In this document: positions 1 through 9,761 of the stretch, one piece after another
How positions within the stretch are numbered: the first letter of the stretch is position 1
How the letters are laid out: the number at the start of each line of letters is the position of its first letter
Source: Styela clava
Lineage: Eukaryota; Chordata; Ascidiacea; Stolidobranchia; Styelidae
Direction: 5' to 3'
Length of the DNA: 64,000 nucleotides
NCBI RefSeq assembly: GCF_964204865.1
Contig: NC_135262.1
Span: forward strand, 9,858,001 to 9,922,000
Notes under the pieces: model-generated
The model's database searches: none
Told to the model about the DNA's origin: nothing
The model's input: the letters and a program-made list of their open reading frames with translations, nothing else
Made by a program: the position numbers and the translations under genes

Positions 1-209
1 CCTCGCTTATTTCCATTCAGAAGCATTTCAGTGAGAACAAAAGCAAAAGCTGAACAAGTGTTTGAAATGATTAGAGTCACTATTCCACAAAGTTTTGCAA
101 CTTTTCTGTGAGCTGTAACATTAATAGGCTTCCATACGTAGATTTGAAACAACCCCAAACATATTGGAAACACCAGAATTCCAGCCAAAGTAGCCAAAAT
201 CAAATCCAT
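1..209 (-). CDS. 5' end of an unidentified multi-pass membrane protein gene (partial)
   Basis: Reading leftward from an ATG at 209-207, the frame stays open for 69 codons to the window edge. The protein begins MDLILATLAGILVFPICLGL and has two strongly hydrophobic stretches, at about residues 3-26 and 39-62, separated by a short polar loop with KPINVTAHRK. This looks like the start of a small membrane protein or the first two helices of a larger one. An AG lies directly before the ATG (minus strand, 211-210), so the ATG could open a spliced or trans-spliced exon. The gene lies tail-to-head with GTF3C1 on the same strand, about 1.4 kb away. I do not recognise the family. The open frame and hydrophobic pattern are seen; membrane location is inferred. 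Confidence 0.5.
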   Translation of the reverse strand, partial: MDLILATLAGILVFPICLGLFQIYVWKPINVTAHRKVAKLCGIVTLIISNTCSAFAFVLTEMLLNGNKR

Positions 210-1590
210 CTGAAGCTTTCACATCAATCGATTGCTGCATTCAATTTTATATGTTAATCTCACTAATTTAATAATCTAACAGTAAAAAAAATGTGAAACG
301 TTATAGAAATAGATAAGGCATAAATCAAACATAAAACCAGGAACGTGCACTAACAAAATGAAATCTCCGAATGATAGAAAAACAATGCTGTGCACAAAAT
401 TACTGGCAATGAAAAGCAAAATCCACTTATAATTGTTCATCATGATTGATTGAGTGGGTCAGGCATAAAATGTTACAATCGAAACATAAATTTTGAAAAT
501 ATAATCATATGAAAACAAAATACAATGTTTATACTCAATTCACTACATGATCAATCAGGAATCCACAATGAGAGATACAATTGTCTAGAAATCTGAACTT
601 TAGGCTTAGTAGTCTGTATTGTGCTAAGCGTTGGTCGCTTGTCATCGCACCTCTGATTACCACAAAAACCTGTGGGATACAATTATGTACAAGAGAATTT
701 CTGGACTCCTCACCGTTGCAGGATAATTCACGTAAATCAGGTTGGTCACAGCTAGATTGAAGCATTATAACTAGGCAGAAAATTCACCAAAACAACATGA
801 TAACAAAAAAAAATTAAAAATCAGATGAAATCACAAAATTGAGTTAAATGCCATTTCTGAGGAATTGTATATCGATCATAGTGACCTTGGGACGGGTCTT
901 TTATTTTTTTTTATTGTAATAAGTAAATACGTTTCCTACTTTTGAATTAAACGACATGCTTGCCAAATTGAAATCATATAGTAATAGTGAATGAATCTCT
1001 TAAATCACACAAAGGCGTGGATTTGAATCAAATAAAATAATTTATGTGTAAGGGGATTACTCGACTCTCGAGTTAAAGTCTGACCGAGTAAATTCAGTGA
1101 ACCAGTGAACATCAAAAAAATATTCAATGTAGAACAGAAATAGCCAAAACAATTTACTATTACAAATGAATTCTGAAAAAATATTGGATGGTATATGAAA
1201 TATCAAACACATTCTCAATTTAGACATCAATTACTAATAAGTTAATGTTCATCAAATTGAAATTTGTTTATATAGAAAAGGAACAGAATTCTATGATACC
1301 CTAATGACATTTTGGTTTTTAAATTCTCAAGATTGAAAATTTTGAAATTTAACTATGGTATACAAAATTTTACTAAGAATAAAAATACACCATATTAAAT
1401 ATATTTAATTTAGAATGTATTCCAATATTCAATTTGTGCGTGGCCCCTTGGTCAAAGCTGAAAAAATTCCAGTTCTTTCAAAATAAAGTAGTTTCATACA
1501 TATCAGTGACTTTGTATATAAAAAAAGAATTGTTCTGAAAATCTTTGCTTCCAGACATAAAATTTTGTAAAATTCCTGACAAAAATTCAA
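210..1590. other. Intergenic, AT-rich, with one SINE fragment
   Basis: This is the spacer between the left-edge gene and the 3' end of GTF3C1, both on the minus strand. Apart from a degraded SINE-A piece near 612-760 I see no coding sequence. The region is AT-rich with homopolymer runs, and the part next to 1590 presumably holds the GTF3C1 3' UTR. Confidence 0.5.
612..762 (+). repeat. SINE-A fragment (tRNA-derived), plus orientation
   Basis: The stretch aligns by eye with the better copy at 39379-39655. It shares the tRNA-head remnant (tgtgctaagcgttggtcgct, then cacctctgattacc) and the body (gtacaagagaatttctggac, then tcctcaccgttgcagg). The start of the tRNA head and the SINE tail are missing. 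The short open frame on the opposite strand here (535-765) is explained by the repeat. Confidence 0.65.
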
Positions 1591-4500
1591 CTATTTGTGA
1601 AGATTACTATTAATAGAATTGCACCATTTACTTAAAATAATTAAACCGTCCTGTGTTGCTTCATAATACGTAGTAATATTAGGTTTTGACAGAGCACCAA
1701 AAAGTTTCTTCGGGCCAGGGGTTTCGATGATATGTTTGGTAATACATCCAGTTTTGCACAAAATTTCCAAAAGTTGAAGAATGCAAATTGGTTGAAAACT
1801 GTATGATGCACATAAATGCTGTTGGGTTATCCCAGGTGAGGCAAAGATTTTCAGATATACGCTGAATAATATTGCCTTCGCATTATTGAAACTCACATCT
1901 CCACCTATTGTGTGCCATGGTCGACATAAAAACTTCACCTCCTGATATTTCTTTTTTATTTCAGTGTTTACGGATTGTGTTAAATTGATGTTACGTTGTT
2001 CATCTTCATTCGTTTTCATCGGTACTTTTTCATTTTGATGTAAAAGTTCGATTTCGTGACTAATTTCGTCATGGAATTTGGTACTCCTGTCGCAGAAACG
2101 AAAGCCTTTTGCAGTCCATATTTGTACATGATTGTACGTAACATATCTTGCTTCTTTCACACCAACAATAAAAACAACATTATTGGCTTTCATAATATTT
2201 AAAGCCTCTTCGATAGCTGTATTGTCATGCAAATCCGCTAGTGCTAAAATTTCAGGTCCTGTGATTCCAAGTTGTTCGGTGTTGTTAATAATTTGAAATA
2301 TAAGTTTGAATATGGCTCTCTGTCCACCAACAGATTTTTGTAGCATTATCCAATTACTGTTACTCTCTGTATGTTGTAGTTTCACACTTTCCATTCCTCT
2401 TGTTATTCTCTGAGCAAGTAAGTCTAAATCCTTTTCTCCGTTGGTGCCCTTAAGTCTTGCTACCTTAGCATAATTCGACAGCAAATTTTGACTGTCTTCA
2501 ACTGTGACAGTACATGGATTTAAAACAACAGAGTCTGAGTTACAAGAATAATTTAAGTTCGTAAACTTTGCATCTGATACTTCACCACGGCGACTTGGAT
2601 TGATTAGCATTAACCAATTGGTGTACGATGGATGTCGATAATACAACCGTAATACTTTTTCGAGTTTAGTCTTTGAGTTGGATGGATCGTTATTATCTCT
2701 CAAAGTTTTCGAATTGTCTTCTAATATGGAATTAGAATCTGCAACAGAAGAACTTGTGGTTGTTGGTGGCAGCATACAAGCTGCGGCTGCAATGAGACTT
2801 TCGGGAGGGGCAGAATCATCTTTGGAATTTGATGATAACATACTACTTGCTTCATTAAAAATTTCATCCTTGCTTTCTTTGATTATTGCTAGGAATTGAT
2901 TCTCGAAAACAGGCATGTTCGGAGCATCAGGAATAATAATTTGGTCAGGCATGTCAATTTTCATCTGTAAATCTCCTTTTGACAATAAATATGAAATTAA
3001 GAAAATGTGTCCCACGTTGGCAGCTGAATCAATTTTCATATCAGATGTCTGAACAATGGAATGTGATAAATCTTCTAGTGCTTCTTGGGGTACAACTGCT
3101 TTGAAAGTTTGTATATAGGCTTGTGCCAAGCGATGTGAGCGTATTCCAAAAGGTAATCGTCGAAGCATTTCTTGTTTAGCACAAACGAAGCCACTTGTTT
3201 GCATGAGTGTGAATACTTTACTCAAAATATCTTCAGGGAATGACTCAAATGCCCTGTACGCTTGATAAACGCTGAATTCTTCCTCGCCCATTTGTAATGC
3301 AACGTAAGTCATATTTTCTATTACAGCGTGTGTAATATCAGCGTTACCTCTCACATGATCCAAAAAGAGATTCCTTTTTATTTGAATGTCTTCGCTTTTA
3401 CGTAGAATAGTTTTCGGAATATATCGTTTCAATAACTCAGAAACAGAATTGGGAATTTGAAGACTAAATATTCCAGGTTGCGACTTGAATCTTACTTGTA
3501 GAAGCTGAACAATTTGTGAATATACTTCACGTAAAGCAGCGGCAGTTTCTTGCGTATCCAAGTCACCAGATGGTATTTTGAACTGTTTTATAAACTTCCT
3601 ATCACTTTCAATATCAGCAACAGATATATCATGGCATATTCTAGTTTCTGGATTTCTCATAATGTTTAGAGTACGACGTCCAACAGAATAAGAAGTTTTA
3701 TCGAGTGACTCTGGAAGGTGACGTTGAGAGATATCGCGAATTACGGACCACGGCGTCAAACATTTTCTCGGCCCGTGTTGCTTCTTCCAGAATAAGTGCG
3801 TCAGAACTGTGGTTGCAATGTGGCAAATTAACAGCATTGAATCTTCTGCTGGAGTGAAATTGACACGTAATCTGCCTTTTCGTTCTTTTATTGCTTCCAA
3901 ATCCTTCCCATCAACGTATTTGTATTTTTGTCTGCCTTTTTTAACTGTTTCAGGCTTTTTTCTGCCCCTTCTCCTTACCTGCATTCTCAGTTTTTTCATT
4001 GGAATTTCCAATTCAACGGATTGCTTTTTCCTTTTTCTTCCACGCCCTCCCTTCACACGTTCGTTTCGTCCAACATTATTTACGGTAACAAGTTGAGGTT
4101 CTGATGTATTTTTATTTTTACCAGCTGATTTTGTAGCTTTATGTGATTTCTTAGTCTTTGCTTTAGTGCTTTCCGCAATATTAGAACTATCTGTTAACAT
4201 GCTCGAATCACTGTTCTGATCCAAAGTAAAAGAAATATCAGTTTCATCTTGAGACTCGACCACTTTCTTTCTTTTTGGTGTAAGAGAATAACTTTTCTCT
4301 CGTAATTTAGGCAAACGTAAATGTGAAATGCCAGCTTTTCGTTCCATTGCTTCCATATGTGGTTTTGATCTCCAATTTCTGTATAAATAACTATACATAC
4401 TAGAATCTAATCCTCCTGCACCTCGATTATCACCGGGAATCGTTGAATCATCAGCAGGCTTGGGTTGATGCTGAGTGATGAAAGTTATGTATTTTTTCAA

Positions 4501-7350
4501 TTCTGCCGTCCCTAAGTGATCTTTGATGTCGTCATAATCTGATTCTTGGAATTGTGTAAAACCTAGGTTAGTCTGCACGCAAATATCTTGTAATTGAAAC
4601 CAAAATTCTTCTACATTTACAAACTCGTTTAAAACAATATTAATTTTCTCATAATCCTTGTTTTCTACTTTAACATGTTGTTGTCCAGATGACCTAGTAT
4701 CCAAAATGGAGACGTTTTTGTGCACGTATATTAACATATTTTCTTTCGGCATATTTACATTTGTGCCTGACCTACCCCGACGCATTGTTATTAAACCCAT
4801 GAATGTAAGTTGCTCAATGCAAAGCATAAGAGAAAACATGTATTTTCTTTTGTAAAAAAGCAACGAACGTATATCTTGCGGAAGATGTCTTACAAGTGTA
4901 TGGCGTTTTTCTTCATCAGCTAACCATTCGTCAATATTTTGGACCTCATAATTTATCCGATGAAACTGACAAAATATAGACAACGGTAAAATGGTAGCTA
5001 CGTCACCGAGTTGCAACCATTTTACACCATCATGGGTATGAACTGGTACTGGGGGCAAAAATCGTTTCCAACTAATTTCTTTGCAATATGTACGAAATGC
5101 ATCAGGGTCCTGAATTCCCATTTCAGGTGACCAGTCTATTATGTCAGGATGGCCGTATAATAAATACCAAAGTATTTCATGCACAACACGTACTCTTTTG
5201 AACTTCGGTTGAAAAAATTGCCTGGTCATTACATTTCCCATATTTAATACTGACATTGTGTCCATACCATATCCAAAATCTTTGTCCTTTGTATTTCTTC
5301 CTTTCGCTTTTACTACTTCTTTATTTTGTTGTTGCTTTTCTCGAGCAAATCGATTTTCTTCATCACCCAGTAGTTTAAATCTTGCTTGATCAACAGCAGA
5401 TTTCAATAAATTCACTGGACAATCCAGAGCCATGATAAAATGAAAATTTTCAGTTCGACAATTGTGTGTAATCGGTATTACACTGTGTTGTATAATACCG
5501 TCTTGATTCATTCTTTCCACAAGCCTCATTACCGTCTTTTTATCAATTTTAGTCGTACATCCTTCCTCCTCTTCAAATTTAGCTAACGCTTTTTGTAAAT
5601 CGCGGAATCCTTCTATTATTTTTTCATCGTTGAGAAGTTCTAGAACGTTATTATGTCTTTTTAATTTTCGAGCTGTAAGATGTGCATGCCATTTTCTCCT
5701 ATGTTGATGGCTGGGAGTTAATAAACGATTTTGAATTAAACTATCAAAGATATTCACTCTACTGGGAGACTCTAAAACGGAGCTTGAATTACTTTGAATA
5801 ACTTCATTTGAACCCTCATTAGGCAAGGTCATAATGGTTGTTTTTGTTTGCTGTAAACATTCTTTCGTATCGCCAGTTTCTTGTTGAAAAACATTTGTTG
5901 ATGTATTCATATTTGCATCACTTATATCCATGGTGCAATTCATACTTTCTTCAACGGAAGAATGGATAGCTGGAGTATGTTTATCTGAAGACATTACTGT
6001 TTCATCCAACAATCTTTGCATTTTTTCTTTTTCGTTAGAAAATTCTAGATTTTTGTAATTAACAAGAGCTTGATGTTTCGGATAAAATGTTTGTACTCTC
6101 TGTTTTCCTTGATCAACCAGTACGCCACTTACAAGATCCATACGATTAAATGTTTTGCATAAATTACGAGCTTCAAGTCTGCCGTAACCTTTTAAAAATT
6201 CAAGTATTTTTCGTTGAGTTACACCTTCTTCTCCATTATCAAGGACATACATATAGCCTTGATAGATGAAAGGCTGTTCCAAAACTAAAGGCCTAATTGA
6301 AGACTTAGAATCTGATGCAAATATTTTTAAAATATCCTCTTCGTCATCATCTTCTGTGATTGCTTCACAAGGTTTATTTAGCAATGTTAATTTCAATTCA
6401 GTTATGGTTCTTTTCTTTGCTGTTGGGTTAACTGATTCAACAATACCCTCGCCAGATTTGACAAGGTTTTTATACAAAGTTTTGAAAGGGCGAGGTTCAA
6501 CTTGCAAACGATCACGAAGTTCTGACAAAATAATAGATTTATCAGGAAATCCATTCACAATTTCACGAATTTTGTCGAGCATTCTCATATTAAAGTCACG
6601 ACAATCACGTTCAAATCTTGGTGAATGAATCAAAACCTGAAAAAACGTTCTGTTACCCATATCTGCACGTTTATATGTTCGATTATTTTTAATAACAAGA
6701 CCAAGTTTAGAAAGACTGTTTATAACATAGTGAATATGACTGATTCCTTTTTCCTTAAAATTCAATTTGTTTAGTGCAGACTGAAGCTCCCCTTGATATC
6801 TCGATCGACAAATTCGTTCAAGTACACAGTATGCAACATCAGTGAGTCCCGATAAAACGGTAGGGTTGTTATTTTTATGCAGCATCGCTTTATTTCTCAA
6901 TGCTTGAGATGCAGCAATAACCAATTTCCTAGCTCCAAACTGGCCGAGAGTCGCATCAAGACCGGATCGTGCAATAGCAATGATATGTGAAATATTTATT
7001 CTTTCGTTATAGTCAGAGCATGATCCTCTAACTTCAGCGTCCATAACCGCTGCTGTGCTGTAGACGTCAACTAAGGTTTCCAATTCATCAGGAGCTGTAG
7101 CAGCTGGAATTGAACTTGAGCCTAGATTCTCAAATCTGTTGAAAATCGTAGGTTCACTGCGATCTTCGAGTATCTGATAACATTCCAATGATTCGTGTTG
7201 AACAATGAAATTCCATAAATATTCCTTTACACAATTATTTAGTTTGATCGGTAAATTGCGATTTTCTAGGCGAAGCCATAATGCAGGAAGAGTAATTCCA
7301 TCCAGACCTTCTAATGCTATTTCATCAAGGCAAATTTCTTTGATATCCAT
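1591..7350 (-). CDS. GTF3C1: General transcription factor IIIC subunit 1 (TFIIIC220, B-block binding subunit), single exon
   Basis: This is the largest TFIIIC subunit, which recognises the B box of tRNA-type promoters and helps bring in TFIIIB for RNA polymerase III. The reading frame is uninterrupted for 1919 codons (the human protein is about 2,100 aa). The N-terminus MDIKEICLDEIALEGLDGIT closely parallels vertebrate GTF3C1, as do LVIAASQALRNKAML near residue 142 and CVLERICRSRYQGELQ near residue 175, in the winged-helix B-block-binding region. A second helical/winged-helix segment lies near residues 545-640. A long Lys/Arg-rich low-complexity stretch (about 1020-1150) precedes a conserved SANT-like region starting RVNFTPAEDSMLL (about 1160) with SLDKTSYSVGRR. 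The C-terminal third is less conserved. No introns were needed, unlike the intron-rich neighbours. The ATG at 7350 is chosen because it gives the conserved N-terminus. Many antisense frames inside it are shadows. Confidence 0.93.
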   Translation of the reverse strand: MDIKEICLDEIALEGLDGITLPALWLRLENRNLPIKLNNCVKEYLWNFIVQHESLECYQILEDRSEPTIFNRFENLGSSSIPAATAPDELETLVDVYSTAAVMDAEVRGSCSDYNERINISHIIAIARSGLDATLGQFGARKLVIAASQALRNKAMLHKNNNPTVLSGLTDVAYCVLERICRSRYQGELQSALNKLNFKEKGISHIHYVINSLSKLGLVIKNNRTYKRADMGNRTFFQVLIHSPRFERDCRDFNMRMLDKIREIVNGFPDKSIILSELRDRLQVEPRPFKTLYKNLVKSGEGIVESVNPTAKKRTITELKLTLLNKPCEAITEDDDEEDILKIFASDSKSSIRPLVLEQPFIYQGYMYVLDNGEEGVTQRKILEFLKGYGRLEARNLCKTFNRMDLVSGVLVDQGKQRVQTFYPKHQALVNYKNLEFSNEKEKMQRLLDETVMSSDKHTPAIHSSVEESMNCTMDISDANMNTSTNVFQQETGDTKECLQQTKTTIMTLPNEGSNEVIQSNSSSVLESPSRVNIFDSLIQNRLLTPSHQHRRKWHAHLTARKLKRHNNVLELLNDEKIIEGFRDLQKALAKFEEEEGCTTKIDKKTVMRLVERMNQDGIIQHSVIPITHNCRTENFHFIMALDCPVNLLKSAVDQARFKLLGDEENRFAREKQQQNKEVVKAKGRNTKDKDFGYGMDTMSVLNMGNVMTRQFFQPKFKRVRVVHEILWYLLYGHPDIIDWSPEMGIQDPDAFRTYCKEISWKRFLPPVPVHTHDGVKWLQLGDVATILPLSIFCQFHRINYEVQNIDEWLADEEKRHTLVRHLPQDIRSLLFYKRKYMFSLMLCIEQLTFMGLITMRRGRSGTNVNMPKENMLIYVHKNVSILDTRSSGQQHVKVENKDYEKINIVLNEFVNVEEFWFQLQDICVQTNLGFTQFQESDYDDIKDHLGTAELKKYITFITQHQPKPADDSTIPGDNRGAGGLDSSMYSYLYRNWRSKPHMEAMERKAGISHLRLPKLREKSYSLTPKRKKVVESQDETDISFTLDQNSDSSMLTDSSNIAESTKAKTKKSHKATKSAGKNKNTSEPQLVTVNNVGRNERVKGGRGRKRKKQSVELEIPMKKLRMQVRRRGRKKPETVKKGRQKYKYVDGKDLEAIKERKGRLRVNFTPAEDSMLLICHIATTVLTHLFWKKQHGPRKCLTPWSVIRDISQRHLPESLDKTSYSVGRRTLNIMRNPETRICHDISVADIESDRKFIKQFKIPSGDLDTQETAAALREVYSQIVQLLQVRFKSQPGIFSLQIPNSVSELLKRYIPKTILRKSEDIQIKRNLFLDHVRGNADITHAVIENMTYVALQMGEEEFSVYQAYRAFESFPEDILSKVFTLMQTSGFVCAKQEMLRRLPFGIRSHRLAQAYIQTFKAVVPQEALEDLSHSIVQTSDMKIDSAANVGHIFLISYLLSKGDLQMKIDMPDQIIIPDAPNMPVFENQFLAIIKESKDEIFNEASSMLSSNSKDDSAPPESLIAAAACMLPPTTTSSSVADSNSILEDNSKTLRDNNDPSNSKTKLEKVLRLYYRHPSYTNWLMLINPSRRGEVSDAKFTNLNYSCNSDSVVLNPCTVTVEDSQNLLSNYAKVARLKGTNGEKDLDLLAQRITRGMESVKLQHTESNSNWIMLQKSVGGQRAIFKLIFQIINNTEQLGITGPEILALADLHDNTAIEEALNIMKANNVVFIVGVKEARYVTYNHVQIWTAKGFRFCDRSTKFHDEISHEIELLHQNEKVPMKTNEDEQRNINLTQSVNTEIKKKYQEVKFLCRPWHTIGGDVSFNNAKAILFSVYLKIFASPGITQQHLCASYSFQPICILQLLEILCKTGCITKHIIETPGPKKLFGALSKPNITTYYEATQDGLIILSKWCNSINSNLHK

Positions 7351-9761
7351 TTTGTAGAATTTTTTATTAGTATTTTCTCTATTTTAACATCTTTATAGTA
7401 AAAACATTGCATAACAATATTTTCTGTTTTAAATATAGTAAAAATGATTCATGGAGTAAGTAACTCACACCATTACAAATTACAATATTTCTAAATTATA
7501 AAGTAAGTTAAAAACCTGTAATAGTAATTAGTAATGTAATATGATAACATAATATGGACTCATATTTTATGATTGATCCATGTACGGCCATAATTAAATT
7601 AAAAAGGTTGCTCCACAACTGTAGAATACATATTAGCACTAGTCGATATGGCGACAACCAAATATTGATTTAGTGGGTTTGTTTGTGAAAAAGCGACATC
7701 AAGTTTATTAGGCAAAAAATGAAAAATAATTGAAAATTTGAAGAGGAAGAAAATCTCAAAATTACATGCTTAACAAAAACATAAATCTGTAAATATTTAC
7801 CTCAAATTTTAAAGCAGTAAAATTAATCAATTCATCAATTTAGACATTTCAATAATTATTTATCTTACAATACAGCGATAGGCATATTTCCGTACTGAAA
7901 CCTTACTAATACGTTAATGGTACCGCACATTTTTTTTGGCAAATTGAATTCCAGAGCCAATTGATATGGAATTATTTATGGTAATTACATTTTTTCATGC
8001 CAATTTAGGTGTCAATTTTGGTTTTATTCATCGATTTTTTTGTTTTGTTTTGAAACCAATTGCATGTATTGAGTTTCTAATTAATTGTAAAAAAAATAAA
8101 ACAGTTGTGGACTATATTCAATTGATTATACATATGAAATCCAATGTTGATAATCCAGTATTCGTCATAGGCCTGTATCCATTTGTATTGAACATTGTAA
8201 ACAATCCATCATAGGCAAAGCATTATAGGCTAATGTAGATAAATAATTATTTATTTTTTTATATTAGCATGATAAAAGAAAAGATTTCAAAAAATTAGAC
8301 AGAAATTTCAAAAACCTATCATGCTACTAGTTTTTTCATTTTCTCTGTCTACGTTATACAAACATTTATATAGACAATCCTCCTAAATTAAGACAATCTA
8401 AATTTCTTTACTTTCAACTCATTATCGATTTTTGTAGTAAATCATCCACGATTTCATCAAGTATTACTCTTTGCCTTTCAAAATTAGTCATTAATCTAAA
8501 TACATTTATCCCGGGGGAGAGGAAAGCCGATAAGACGGCTTATCCATATGGCGAACCACGGCCTCTCGTCCGGTTACCATTCCAAGTCGGGTATGGGATT
8601 AGTTTTTACTGTATTGTTTGTTTTGGGAAGCATGGACTTGGTGGTGGAGAAAGCCGTAACCGACCAGCAGTTACGTGAACCACCCAACGACGGCGAGGAG
8701 TCCAGCAATCCTCTCGCACATAACCATCCCTGCATGGGATTCGAACCTGCGAACCCACGCAGAGTAGTTAGAGGTGCGGTGGCGAGTGTATTCCTAACGC
8801 TTAGCCCGTTGAGCCACTCTGCCGCGCCTAATAACAAAAAATAACAAAATAAATGCATAGGGCCTACAGTGTTTTTTTCATTTTCATTACAAAATACACT
8901 TTTTTCATCATCAAACCAATATTTTAATATGTCACCTGTCAGCACTTATTTTCTTGGTAGATGAATTAGAGTTAATACGTGTAATAGGTCAGTACAGCAG
9001 TATTATGTGTACCGTACCGCGCATCTTTGTTTAACCATTGATGCATTGCATTTGTCAGTTCGTATAAGCGTGGTTGTTCACTATCTTACAAAACACTGTT
9101 TGTTTACGAAATCTGCAAATACAGAAATACAGACACACCTGCATACCTGTACCTAATACACACCACAAGTTTCTGAGTTTGGCGCCGCAGCACCAGGTAA
9201 ACGTTCAATGTTGATTTCTGATATTGTTAATCAGGCTTCCCGCTTTATTTCGGGACAAACTGATATCCGGTATGCGCGAGAATCTCTCAGAATTATTACG
9301 GTACCACACGGCGACCGTGTTATGCAACGTTCGAATCGGACTCATTTGTGCTTTGTGCCCACCTGTGTCCTTTATAGTCACTTTGCCTGTGTGTACATTT
9401 GCTATTTGTCTTGCGAGATAAATGTGAACAAATGTTTCCAAAACCCAACGTACTTTATTAGGCGAATGTCTTTTCAAGTAATCTTAGTTAAATTAGATTT
9501 GGATACCAAATGTTATTTTCGTCGATCTTGTGCGAAAAAAGTATTACAATCAAATGGTGATTAGCATCTCTACTGACTATTCTATTTATATGACATGGTA
9601 TGTTCTTCGAGAATTCGTGTATTGACTATGGTTATTTACTAACTGGATGTCCATTATTATTAATTTTTATAAGATAAAGCTCCGCTAAATATACGGTAAT
9701 TAGGAATTTCAGTATTTGCGTATATATTGCTTTCTGATAACCAAGCAATCAGGATTTCAAA
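7351..9761. other. Spacer between divergent GTF3C1 and the kelch-like gene
   Basis: This 2.4 kb head-to-head spacer should contain both promoters and 5' UTRs. It holds a nearly complete SINE-A at 8501-8829, and otherwise AT-rich sequence without a coding signal that I trust. The part at 9180-9560 is less AT-rich and gives overlapping open frames on both strands, which suggests old repeat DNA. I see no clear TATA box or CpG-rich core that would place a transcription start. Confidence 0.4.
8501..8829 (-). repeat. SINE-A, near full length, minus orientation
   Basis: Read on the minus strand it starts with a tRNA-like head: an A box within gagtggctcaacgggctaag and a B box ggttcgaatcc. The body follows, then a tail ending gataaatgta. 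It matches the copies at 29843-30187 and 39379-39655 along its whole length. The two open frames over it (98 and 123 codons, one per strand) are products of the repeat, not genes. Confidence 0.85.

Noticed and set aside
2678-6628. Plus-strand open frames of 65-120 codons (2678, 3809, 4658, 6266)
   Set aside because: They are antisense to the strongly supported GTF3C1 frame and show no protein-like pattern of their own.
8548-8945. Open frames of 98 codons (+) and 123 codons (-)
   Set aside because: Both lie over a SINE-A copy; the peptides are translations of the repeat, also obtained from the copy at 29843-30187.
9205-9564. Overlapping open frames on both strands upstream of the kelch gene
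   Set aside because: No recognisable motif, no splice context, and similar open length on both strands; probably old repeat or 5' flanking DNA.
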